The notes beneath the pieces are model-generated. The model had not been told where the DNA came from. It searched no databases and was given only the letters and a program-made list of their open reading frames with translations. Of a stretch of DNA of 64,000 bases, positions 45,455 through 58,700 are shown piece after piece. Location: assembly GCF_032854445.1 (NCBI RefSeq), contig NC_088303.1, forward strand, positions 31,351,265-31,415,264. Reading direction: 5' to 3'. Source of the stretch: Liolophura sinensis (taxonomy: Eukaryota; Mollusca; Polyplacophora; Chitonida; Chitonidae). The position numbers were made by a program, and so were the translations under genes. Each line of letters opens with the position of its first letter. Within the stretch, counting starts at the first letter, position 1.

Positions 45455-45735
45455 CAACGAGTCATAAGGTGTGTATACTTATACTGCATGTGTTTTCTTG
45501 TGGCAGAGCAAGTCCATGCCACCAAAGTGCTGCTGCCACTGAAGCATCATGTCGAAGTCACCAGACTGGACACCTCACCCAGTCACATTATACTGACACC
45601 AAGCCAATCAGTCCCGTTTCCTGGCTCTAACCTCTCAGCGCTGAGTGCCAAGAGAAGCAGTAAAAAGTACCAATTTTAACGTCTTTAGTATGACCCGACC
45701 CAGGATTTTTCCCTGGCCTCCCGACTTTGATAGGC
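45455..45735 (-). mobile_element. SINE-B, reverse orientation
   Basis: Plus-strand blocks TTTTCTTGTGGCAGAGCAAG, GCTGCCACTGAAGCATCATG, CAGTCACATTATACTGACAC, CTCTCAGCGCTGAGTGCCAA, AGTATGACCCGACCC and GGCCTCCCGACTTTGATAGG mirror 27927-28210. Confidence 0.85.
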
Positions 45736-46705
45736 CAACTGTAGTTTGCAGATTAGGCCTATTCACGTCTAATGTTACTATGTCTAATGCAATTGCGCAT
45801 GCGCTAGACACTGGATATTGGCTTAATAGTAAATTTAACAGTCCTGGAGGTCTGACACTCCAGCCCACCCATTCCGATGTTATTGTGGGTTGATGAAACT
45901 TTGTAATTTCATGTCCTTCAAAACTAACCGATTAAATATATAGGCATGTGGGTCTTTTTAGGCCCCTACTGATGATGAGGGCCACTACATCATGATGCCT
46001 ATCACAATGGATGGACCTCAGTTCACAATGCCTATAGCTATACTGAATGGCCTGTGTGCTGGATGTCAGCTGGCCCACTGGCGTCAATCTTGATCGAGTA
46101 TTTTTAGGCCTAAACTAAAGGTTTTTTGTTAATCGGTAGACACAGATAGAGGAAGCCTATATTCAGCTGATTAACCCTTGACCCAGCTGCTATGGTATAA
46201 GGAGTTATCATGGTTATATACCCTTTTAACTCTGGTATCTTTCAGTCTGTCGGATAATGTGACCTAAAGATTGTTTGGTTTGTTTACACTGTCTTATATC
46301 TAGGTATGGAGCTACACTAGTGTAGGCCTACATGTATTGTTTCCAGCCTATCTCAACCTGTGATAACTGAAAAGATCATGTCCAGATCTCAAGTAGGCCT
46401 CTTATAGTATATGTAAGACATTTTCCCCAAAGTTCATACCCGTAAAGCCACTAAATTAAATCGTTATTAACTTCTAATGCTGAAAAACAAATAAAGAATT
46501 CTTTCACGGAAATCCGTATTTCGTTTAATTCATACAGTATTTCTAATTTTGGTACAAACCGGTGTAAAATCCCGAATCCAAGGAGATTGCGGAAGTGAAA
46601 CTGTTTACATTGTTGCAGACGACATAATTTACGATCACCCTGAAGAATGTCAGTGACTTAGGTTTTGTGGAGGTGCTGGTGATATGACAAGCGCCCCCTT
46701 TAATC

Positions 46706-49700
46706 ATGGCTATTCTGAGTGTTCGTCGAAGAAAACAGTTGACGTATTTTGTCATTGGAATGGTGTTTCTGTTAGGCGGAATCGAATATGGTGAGTCGTC
46801 GGTGCTGTCAGATGTCAAAGTCAAACTGGCTCAAAAAGTTTCTTTCGTTTTTCAATGCAGTTGAAACATTGGATAACGACATTAGAAATTGTGAGAATCT
46901 TACGTTGTTGTGCAGACCAGATTGATACAAATCAAAAAAGCAGATTCTTCAATGGATTGTTGTCCCTCTACCATGTGACAGCAAACTCGATCAATTAAAC
47001 TTACAAACCCTGAAAAAAAGTGAAATTGGTTGATTCTCAGTCAGTCTTACACAGATATATTGTATATACAATATATAAGTCAGTTCCGGGCCACTAAATC
47101 AGATGGCCATGCATCTCTCACTGTGTAATAGTCTGAAATAGAAGGTACTTTAATCAGCATATTTTGTTGCCTCCATGGTTCAGTTGGTTACCGCACTAGC
47201 GCAGCGGAATGACCCAAGACCTCTCCCCAATGCAGTCGCTGTGAGTTCAAGTCCAGGTCATGCTGGCTTCCTCTCTGGAATCAGTCAATTTTATACCCAG
47301 TGTAATTTAAGTCGTGACCAAGCTATATGAAGAGAACTTTAGTTCCATAGTTTGATTGTAGGTTAAATGAGCTTAGTGATCATTTTCCCACTTTCAAACT
47401 AGATAACTAGTTGGGAATCAAACAATACCTACGACATAATACATACATCTTGGGAGAGAGAGATTAACTCTTAAATTATACATGTATGTTTACATATCCA
47501 TGATGTTCCACCTCTCAAAATCGATAGTTTACCCAAAACAGAGAAGAGACCGTGTTAACATTACATTACATTCCTGCAACAAAAGCTGGAAATTCCCGTG
47601 CTCAGTGCAGCTCACTGTACAGCTTTGTCGAGCCAATTTTAATGCGATGAAAAGTGCTTACCCGACACTGCATGCATGGTCTGATTCACTGTAAAGTATC
47701 TATATAGACTAATAAATTAAATCAGTTTGAAAATTATGCATCAGATATATGGATACAGTCTGATTATCTGAAGGTAAAAGGAAGTAACTAAGACAATCCT
47801 ATTTGTCTGATGAAAAGGTCAAACGGACAACAGCCACAGCGACTGGCAAAATACTTCACTGAGCAGTAAATTTTCCTTCAAAAAAATGTCCCGTATTGCG
47901 AATTTTGGGTATTCAGTGAACAAATCTGTGTCATTTTTAAAAAGAGGAGAGAATACTGATTCTGTGCATACCGGTGTATATGTATATACCTTTTTCTTTA
48001 TGAAATCGCAAATTTGGGGTGAAAATAAGAGACAAATATCAAGTCATTCAAAAGTGAGACTGACCCAGAAGTTTCTTTTTTAAGATTAATCGGACAGTTC
48101 TCTACTTAAAGGAAAAGACCTCTAAAATTGAAGTGGGCATCACTAAATAGACCACTTAAAACTATACACAGATATACTTTTATTTATTTTTTTAGATTTT
48201 TGTGAAAAGAGTTAAGGGAGCTCAAACATTTGAATTCTAGGGTGTGCTTTATGGACCATACTATCAGAGGTTAGGAACTCTGACGTCACAGGAATTTTTT
48301 TTCAGCTCTATCATGACACTGAATACTGGACTAACTTGTTTTTACCCATGTATGAAAGATTACTGAAATAATGCTCCCAAAAATTCCTTTTTTCTGGTGA
48401 ACATCAGGAAGAAAAGATGATGTGATGTCAGAGTACCTACATACCGTCGTTATGGCTCATGAAGCCCACCATAGTTTTCAGATATTTGAATGCCTGTCAA
48501 CACTCTTAACAAAATCAAAAAAAATAAATAAATAAACGAAAGTAATTTTATGCAATGTTTTCAGTTGTCTGTATGATGAATCTTACTCCATATTTCAGCT
48601 CTCTTTTACTTTAATACACTCTGGCAGCTCTTGCTATGTAGTCCAGCAGGAAAATTTGCTTTCCTTAATGTATGCTGTCATAATGTCATAAGTCCTCTTG
48701 TGTGTACATTGGTAAAACATCTTTTAGCTGAATGTAATCCAGCTCTGTTCATGCATCATGCTTTGAATTTTAACCTTCTGCAAAGTACGAGTTGGCTGTT
48801 TGACAGTTCAAGATGAAATCCAATGACCGAAGTATGCTGATATTTGGTTAAAAAGGCTAAGAAAAAAGTACAAAAGAAGTCTCAACGAAATTTTTGAACC
48901 ACCAGCATATGCCTTGCCTGAGATTTGAGTATGAAATATGGCTGGCATCAGTTTGACTTCTCGATTAAAAAGTTTGAACAGCAGGATTATTGGTATAGCC
49001 TTATTTGTCAGTGTAGGTTTTGACATTTTTGTACAATAAGATGGCTTTGGGATTCAGTGTGTAACCAACACTAAATGTGTGCAAGTTGTCTCAAAGGTAA
49101 GTGACACATTCCCTGTGGAGTTAAATATGACAGGTGCCCAGTTCTACACAGTGGAGTGCATATGAGAAGAAAGAGAAATGTTACAAAAAATTACATTGTT
49201 CCCTACTGAGACCTACTTGGTGTTTTTATATTCTAGTGAAGGTCTGACATTTAATATATCGTGACAGTGAACTGAGATTTTTAATGCTGTCTTCCACTAC
49301 AGCTCCGGGCTTCATATTTTAACCATGAAGTGTCATGAAAAACAAACTCATGGTTAAGTTGTGTTTTTATTAACTGATATGGTACATGTGTTTGATATCA
49401 GACTGAAACAAGGATATATGTCACTCTGTGCAATGTGATTAATATTAAATCTTCTGTTTCCAGCTGTTATTTTACCTACCATGTGGCTTTACATAGAAAG
49501 TCGGTTCCATGCACAAGAATACTTCCTGGGCCTTATGCTGGCAGCTTTCTGTTTTTCTGGACTGTTCTCAGGACCCTTGATGGGCAGGTAATATTGTTAA
49601 TTAGAGCATTTGACATATTATTTGTCAAACATCTGTTGTTAGAATGGGTGCATTCATGTGTAAGAATGTGATGGTTAAGGTAATACCCAAACATGACAAA

Positions 49701-52700
49701 ATGACACGTGCATACAATTGTTGAAGATGTGTCACTGTAATACACTATAAAACTGGCTGCAATCGCATAAGTGAAAGATGTAATTGAGTATGGTGTTAAG
49801 CCACAGTCTAAAAAATAAATAAATACTGCTTCATCTGCCTGTGTCATCTGTTAATTTATATCCCTGGATGCCATACACATGTACATACCACACGGAAAAA
49901 TCAGTTCTTAGGGTTTCTACACAAATGATACTCTACACTTGATTGGCTTGATAACAAGACAATGTGATAGAATTGAATGTGATATATTCTCTATTACTTT
50001 ATGATTAATATTATTATTTTTTTTTTGTTTGGTTTGAGGGGGGGGGGGGCAGAGCAAAGTGCTTCAGTGAGGCAGCACAATCAGTATGTCAACATTTGGA
50101 CAGTTTTCTACATGGTCAAGAAGATTGACACTATTGTGATGTGACAGATACTAAATAAACAAACAAAACAGTGGTGTGTGGACCATCTGTGAAGTATTAT
50201 TATGGCAATTTTGTGGTTGATTCGCTAAGGTCATCGTTTGCTGTCATCATTTCAGGTGGTCTGATGTAACCAGGAGGACAAAGATAATTCTGTTGTTTGC
50301 AAACTGTTGGGAGATTGGGGGCAACATAATGTACTTTCTGGGCATCTCCAAGTGGTTCCTCTTTGGTAGCCGATTAGTATCAGGTAATAGTGCAGGTTAA
50401 TTTCAAGATGGAAAAGAATGAGATGAGTATTAATTTAATAGTATCAATTCATTATCATAGAATTTGTGCAAAAAAGATTTCATTTGCGCTAAATGACGCT
50501 AAAATGTTGCCCCAAAACATGCATTTGAGATATATAAGAGAGGTATCTTAAAATATTTTTTTCGCTCTGAAACTTTTCCACTAGAATATCATCCTAACTT
50601 TCAGACCAACATCACATCATCATTCTAAGATCATAGAATCCTGCTAAATAATGGGGGATATTTTAGGTCATTTATATATTGAAGTTTTCTCCACACAAAA
50701 ATTTGACCCCTAAATTGTATGGATAATATTTTTAGGAATTCGAAATTTGATTCAGAAATTTAAATTAGGTGATCAATTAATTAAACTGATCAATAAATAG
50801 ATGAAGAATTTACATTCATCTGACACAGCAACTAAATCTGTATTCTACATGTAGCGTTACCAAAATTCTATGAAATGGTTTTGTAAAAGTTAGCTGTTGT
50901 ATTAAGAGGAGTAAGAAGAAGTTCAAGGTCAGTTTATTGTTACCTGGAATTGTCAGGTGTGGGAGCAGGAGCAGAAGCGACTCTGGTGGCAGAGCTGGCT
51001 CGTGTGACAAGCGCTCAGAAGAGGACGGGTGTGCTGTCCATGTTCATCGCTATACGACAATTTGGACTCCTCATAGGTGAGCTGAACTGGTCCCACTTTG
51101 TCGGTACAGCGTCCGCTTCAGGGGCGGCAGATCCAGGCTCAATCCTGGGTCAGGTCACACTTAAGACCTTAAAAGTTGTAACTTCCTCGCTTGGCATTGA
51201 GCATGAAGGGGGTAGTGCAACGACTGGTTGACCCATATCAGTATAATGGCTCGGGCTGGGCAGTTTGCTTGCCTTGGGTAAGCTGTCTCAGTGCAGCAGC
51301 ACTAAATAAAAGAGCAGTGGAAATCCACCTTGCAATGAGGAGGCATATTACATACACTGTAAGGACTCCTTTATCATCTTTTGACTGAATAATTGTTAAG
51401 TACGACGTTTAACCTCAAGCACTAACTCACTCATACATAGAATATTTTATTTAAACTACAGTTTTGCCAACAAAAATGCACTTTCAGGAAGACAGTAATC
51501 CTAAAATGATACCAACACTTTTTTTTTTTTTGGATAAAAAATTAATCAAGCTTCACAAAAAAGTGGCGCTATCAATCAGAATCAGAATATGTCAGTTGAA
51601 AAATGGTGAACTTAAGGTGAAATACCTTAATTTGTCTTGTGATGGTGTGATGTGCTTGCAGGCTTAATAGTCGTGTTTGTCATTTCCAGCATAAGCTTTC
51701 ATTGAGGTAATTTAACTATTATCACAGCATTAAGCCTGTCTTGCTACAAAATGCTGTTTGTATTCACACTGGGTCTAAAAAATATGTAAACCATGAATCC
51801 TAATCAAACAAACAGACGGAGAACATGTATTAAAAGAAAAGACAACACTAGACCAAATGCATATTTGCATCGACGACTCCCCAGAGGAAGTTTAGCATAA
51901 CCCTTGAGAGAGTCGATAGCCCCCACGTCTGTTTCCTCTCGTATCACCCAAACCCTGCTTTGCCTATTAACCATATGAGTGGGCTAAGACTGATGAAACA
52001 TCATTTTTCCTAATACTCTAGAATGGTGCTTCCCATGGTTTTGTAGGAATTCTATAGTAGAAGTAGATTTGAAGAGTTACCAGACATGTCAGAAAAAAAT
52101 GTCTGTCAGTGACCGTTTAGGTATGTTTTCATCCCTCTTCCTTTATTTATTTATTTGATTGATGTTTCATACCGTACTGAAGAATCCTGTTCTTATGTTA
52201 CTCCAATTATATTATTTGTTGTCTTTTCTTTTAAAGTATGTATTTGTACATATGTTTTTCAGGGCCCGGGTTTAATTTGTTCCTAAGAGAGCTTCATTTT
52301 TATATAGGACCTTTTCTTGTGGACAAATACACCTCTCCTGGGGTAAGTACGGCTGTTATTAGTGTACAAACGTGTACAACTGAGTTTGTTATTTGGCACA
52401 TTTTTTAGAGTCCTTGTACATCCTCTGGTCATTTAGGTGTCTGACCATGTTGTACTTACTGAACTTGACAATGTCGCTCAAAATTGAAACGTTCAAGATT
52501 TTATTAAATCTGTACTATTAAAGATGTTGATAAAAGAATCAATTAACTATTTCCATATTTTCAAAATCTGTTCACCTATGAATTTTTTTTTTAAAAGAAG
52601 GAGTAAACTTTTAATTGCTGAATTTTAATGTTTAGTATACTATAAGTTTCAGAACCCACCTACATGTAATCGCGATGAAATGGTGAATGACATTAACCTA

Positions 52701-55700
52701 AAGTGATTTGATACCAAGTTTTGAACACAACAGGCTTTTATGGCATTGCTGTGGACCCTCTTACAACTGCTGATATTATGTGGCTACTCAGAGCTCTCGG
52801 CTCTAGCTGCTGCAGAGAACGACACCCTGTCTTCCTCCAGTGTCATCGTAAACGTCTCGACCAATCAGTCGCCTGGACAATCCACGCAGGTGATTGACAG
52901 ATTAAAGCCTCCCCAGTCCTCTGCCAATCAGAATGGGACAGTGTCAGGAGTTTGCCGTAGCGCCCCAACCCAGGACCACACAGGCCTTCATAAGCCGCTG
53001 GACGGCTCACACTCTACTTCCTCATGTCCACAAAACATAGCTTTTAAACCTGCCTGGCTGGAGTATGAGGACTGGCAGAATAGCTCTGAACTGATAGAGT
53101 CTGCGGAGAGATACATGTACGTCTCTTCAGAAAATGACTCCAGGCCATTCAGTGTTGAGAATGCACGCCCTCATTCGTGTCAAGAGGAGAGGACATCAGA
53201 AATTGCCCGATCCTACGGGTCTGTGAACTCGTGTGAGCGACAGACTGAAGGTGGAAATGCTGAGGACACGCCCATCATCAGGAGCGGGACACGAGAGGAG
53301 GCCAAGTCACATGGGAGAGTCAGTTACCCCTGGAGATACTATTACAATGGTAACAATAAATAAATCTAATGAAACCAGAAAACTTCTGACATGGCGAAAT
53401 TAATAGGCAGTGTTCACAAACTTTCCAGTGCTTATATTAGCACTAGCTAGTGGGAATTTCCCTTTTGGCTCAGTTGGTAGAACGCTGGACTGAGACCCAA
53501 GTTTTGAATTTTGGTGTGACCCACTTAGTTAAATCCTTCGACCATTACAGTGGTAATGTGACCAAACATGTTCCAAGAAGCGTGGGGCTCTAGGCCTCTG
53601 GGCCTGTGAACGTGGGTGTGTCTGTGGAGAGGAGAAGGATTTAATTAAGGAGTGTATCAGGAGCAACTTTCCAGTGTTTATACTAGCAGTAGCTAGTTAG
53701 TGGGAATTTCCCTTTAAATCTAGCTGGTGGAGCGCTGGACTTCGGCCGCTGAGACCCGAGTTCAAATCCTGGTCTGACCCATGTAGTGAAATCCTTCAAC
53801 CATTACACCAATATTGATGGGTGAAAAATATGAAGATCAATTTATGAAAAATACTCCTACATATTAATATCTGTGCATCTGATGAGGTGTAAGATAATAG
53901 ACTGTGCCCCATGTGACGCTGAAAACAGGAATGTTCGTCACTGTCAGAACCTAAGTATAACATCTGCAACAGTGTGGCAATATGAATATTGCTCAAAATT
54001 CAGCCTGATATTTGAATGACACCACAGAATTATGGTATTACTGACGGTTAAATCTGGTTTCATGCTGGAGTGTGTGTAATTTTGTTGTCCCATGGTAAAA
54101 AGATTTTAAAATATAAATATTATGGGAGTAAAATGACCCACTGATACATTCACAGTGTACCCTACTTGGTATGACAGTGTGTATATTGTGTTGTTTCAGA
54201 GTACATGAGAGAGCCAGTTGTTGTGCTGTTGGGCATACAGTTTATCAGCTTCTTCAACCAGGTGGCCCTGGAGGTAAGTCAAACTTAAGTTTTGATCTGG
54301 AGTTAATATTGTTCTTGGGTCTCCAGCTCTGGCTGCTGTGCCTGGTGGATCAGATCAATGTGTTGCTAAGCTTGTTCCATTTTGGTGGATTTCAGTGAGA
54401 TTTTGCACAAGTTTTTGGCAGAAGGTGAACTTGTGCCGTTTTGGTAGCTATCTTTATAGTGAGATTTTTCACATGTTTTTGGTGGTAGGTACAGATCAAT
54501 GTATTGCTAAGCTTGTGTCATTTGACTGGTCATCGTCATAACAAGATTTTCTACATGTTTTTGATGGTAGGAAGTTTCCAACACTTACGTAGACTTGAAC
54601 CCCCTTATAATCCTAACGATTTCAATAGGGGCTGAAGCCCGACTGGCTTAATCCCCTTATAATTGAGCAGATGAACACTTGAGCAGATGAACACTTGAGC
54701 AGATGAACACTTGAGCAGATGAACTCTTGATAGGAATTTTTTATACAAATTAAGATATATAGAAAATAGATGGCTGGTTCTCTTAGCTACTTTCTTACCT
54801 ACATATAGCTACGTGACATACCATATAGCTAAATTCCAACTCTTACAAATCGTTGTAATATAAAACATGAAATAGATGATACCATAGAGGTTTGTTTGGA
54901 TTTTTACTCTCGTTTCAGACTATGATAACCCCTTTGACCAAGACATATTTGAACTGGGGAGAGTTAGAGAACAGTATTATGTATTGTGGAGCCGGGGCAC
55001 AGGTATGTAATGGTATCGGTGTATGTAAGCCTGGGGTTTTACATCATATGATAATGAGGAATCATTAGGAGTGTTGATTATACATAGGCCTGTAGTGTAG
55101 GCCAGTAATTATGATAGGTATGACGATATGACGAGGAGTCATAAGGTTTGTGTACTTACACTGCATGTGTCTTCTTGTGCCAGGGCGAGTGCATGCCACC
55201 AAAAACAGTAGACATCATGACACCCCACTATTGCATACTTGCGTACACAAACAAAGTCGCATGTGCAGTTTTAAACTTGTATTTCCAACAGATTCACAAA
55301 GCATTACCATTTCTTCTCGCAAACCTGACACAATCCGGTCTTCTAAATCTACCTTCACTGATCAGAGAGCTCTATCAATCAAGTCACTTGCATCACCTGT
55401 CAGGTGTCACGAGTAGAACACGGCTGCACTTGTGTGACACGCGTCGGTGAAGTGTCGTCTGGAAAAATTGTCCGGCTCTTGTGTCAGAGAAACCCTTCCG
55501 CCAGATAGGCACAAGTTTTGCTGAATCAAGATGGTTTTCTCTGCATCGGACAAGGAATTGATCGTCTTTTCAAGTCAAACAAGGTAGAACATCATTTTGA
55601 AATGTCAGGAACATGCATTTTTGACTCTATTTTGATTTTGGTCCCATGAACAGAAATCTTAAAGGATGAAATTGAAATTTGGTCTGTATTCTTAGGACAT

Positions 55701-58700
55701 AATGGCTTTTGAGTGTGTGAATTTTTAGAAGCTGACGTAAGAGGGTTTCGGAGATATTGAGTGTCAAAGTACAGTCCATCTTTTATGCCCACCCAATATA
55801 CCCATGAATGTAATCAAAGAAAATATAAGACAGTCGATGTCTATTACAAACTTTCAAATTCCAAACACTCTGTGAAAGCATGACCACGCCAAACAAGGAA
55901 TGTACATGCTCAATGTAGACTGCAGAAGAACCAATGAAGAACGTGGAAGTCACCTCACACCGTTACCTGGTGAGCTCTCACTATGCAATGAATATCTGTA
56001 CAAGTGTATGTAAGCTTAAAAGGAATTTCACTGAGAAACATCTATCAGCTTCCCTTGTCCATGTAATTGTAATTTAGTGTGTCAGTCAGAACTTTCCTCT
56101 TATTGCTGAAGAGTTCCTTCTATGGGTTTTTATATTGGGAATCTCCATTGAATACAGAAAACATGTTCCATGCAAGGTTTTTTGAAAAACTACCACAATT
56201 TACTTTTACCCCTTTTCAGTAGCACTGTGTGTGAATCCGGCATATCAGAAAACCAGAATTGTTCCAGTTACCACATTAGGAGTTTGCGCAACACTGCCAC
56301 CAGCTTTATAAATAAAATAAATATATAGTTTTGCCTTGACATGATGTATGCGTCATCAACAACAGAAAAAAATTATTGTTTTGCCTTTCCCCAGCAAAAA
56401 TCTTGTGATCCATAGGCAGAGACAGATGGAAATTTAATCCTGTGATAGTGAGTGGCATGTTGATAAAACCAATGTGTATGACTAAAATCTCATCTGAGGG
56501 GACTCGATTAAATATTTAGTAAATTAAGTATTCATGGTTACAAAATATTGGCGGAAGTCAACAGTCGTTCAGATTACACCACAATGGACAAGAAATGTTT
56601 AGCTGCAGCAGTGTAAACACTCGTGTGTAAGTGTTGCTTTGATCGCAATTTGACATCTTCATCTTGTCTGCTGGTAAGCCTAGTTTGCAAGTATGGATTC
56701 GCGGTGTGCTAAATTCTGCTACAGCTTTGTATACGGAGAGCCCAGCAGGTTAAAAACGGGTATTGGTTATGCGTAAAGGTAGGCCTACTGGATAGTCACA
56801 CTGAATCTCCACTGAGTTTTCTCTCAAATTCCCATTTATCACAAAATAACAATAATAAAACCTGTTGCGAAGTGCATGTACTAAAATCATGATTAAGACT
56901 AAGGAAAACATGAACTGTTAGTGGTAGGAGCATAGGCAAACTGCTCAGTGAAGCGGGAGCTTGTTATTTAGATATTTGAGCTGTCCATATAATCCTCTGA
57001 CCACCCCTGGTGCTCTCCCAGGGCGTCCAGTCAGTAAGAACCACAAGTGAATTCTGGGTACACTTTCCGAGTCCCAGGACAGAACTTTAGGTCATTTACT
57101 ATGTATATGTGTTCATATGCCATGGTTCGCATGTGAGTTTCCATTTTAAAATGCACTTTCAAAAGCACATAAAAGCCATAAGAAAATAATTTGGATGCTT
57201 ACACTTCGATTTTTCTAATTAACAAATGAATCAAACTTCACAAAAAAATCTTGTGACTCTATGGGATGAATAAACCAGAATCAAACAAAATTGTGTCACC
57301 TTTAAAATATTAAACTTTAGGTATTTGAGTTGTGGACAAGATTTATTTAGGAGGCTAAGTTAGGAGGAAAGAATTCTCATCTCCTTCACATTTTGGTCTT
57401 TTGCATTGCTTTTACAGATCATAGCAGTATTTTTTCTGGTGCGCTGGTTAAGCAGTAGGTTACAGGATAGAACCATGATTCTCATTGGATGTACAGTCCT
57501 GACCATAGCCAATGCCTGGCTGATTTGGGTTATACCTAATGCTGTGCCAGGTAAGACAGAAATCAGACAGTGTGTTGTGATCTGTTTATTAATGCGATTG
57601 TTGTCCAATGCCATACGGAGAAATTATTCACTTGTACAAAGGCGATGACTGTTAAAGCTGAAGGAAACCGAAGTGCCTTGGGGGTAAACCACCAACCTTT
57701 AGCAAGTTACTGATTAACATTCCCAGGCGGGAAGTAAGGATATGCCAGCATATTGGGGGAAGATAAGTGGTTGACCACCTATTGTCAACAAGGCTTCTCA
57801 AAACAGCGAGAGCTAGATTCCTTGTCCCATACCATTTTTTAACTGTACCTCATATGTCTCAGTTATTGATAGTCAATCAGCTTAATCACACTACAGCTCA
57901 AATCAGAGTTATGTACTTGCATTTACATTTGTGTGTAATTCCTTGCAATGCCTAAACAATTCCAATGTTTCTGTTTTTCGGCTGTTTTCAGGTGAAATGA
58001 AGCAGAATTTGCCCAAGTTTATTGTTGGTTTGATACTGGACATATTTTCACTTCCTTTCCTCATTGTGTGTAGTGTGTCGCTGTATTCCAAAGTAACTCA
58101 CAAAGAAACACAAGGTAAGACCACAAAGCTATGAAGGGTTTGATTTTGGACACGAAAGGTAAAATTTGGTTACTATAGTGTAAATCACCTGTTTAGCAAT
58201 TTTCAGGTAACACATTTTCTTGATAATGATGATGGATTCATCCAGGGTTACTTAGGCTCACAGCGAACGCCAACGTGGTCTTTAATTCGTTGACATGCAG
58301 TTTTTACTTTTTTTTTTTTTTTGCTATTAGAGGCAATGAGGAAAATATCCAACTTGTTTGGTATCTCTCAAGTTTCATACTCAAAATCTTGCGAGCTGCA
58401 GTGGCGAAGAGAAAAGTGCTCAGCTAAGCTAAAAAGTTTGAATCCAGTTAAATATCACCACAATTTCACATGTGTGTCTGTCAGCTTGCCCCGATTTGCT
58501 CTTAATTTTTGGAATCAAAAGTATTATATTTTAGGCCTTGATGTGCCTCTGAAAGTACATTTTTACATACCAAACTACAGGTGAAAAACAGTAATTATAC
58601 TCTAAATTTTTGAGAATAAATCTTAAAACCATGCTGAAATATGGCAGCAGTATTGCTGAAGTAGCAGTAAGCCATGGTCACTCAAGCCCACAGAGAACTC

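Larger units (their letters stand above)
37740..46705. other. M6PR 3' region and intergenic DNA
   Basis: M6PR 3' UTR probably occupies the first part; a candidate AATAAA lies at 39688-39693 and another at 43383. The rest holds SINEs, MITEs, AT microsatellites and a nested SINE insertion. Only short open frames without family resemblance are present. Confidence 0.6.

Noticed and set aside
47167-47240. tRNA gene
   Set aside because: A and B boxes are present, but the spacing and arms do not fold into a tRNA; it is the head of SINE-A.
55148-55450. 100-codon + frame
   Set aside because: Begins in a SINE-B end inside an intron; no domain.
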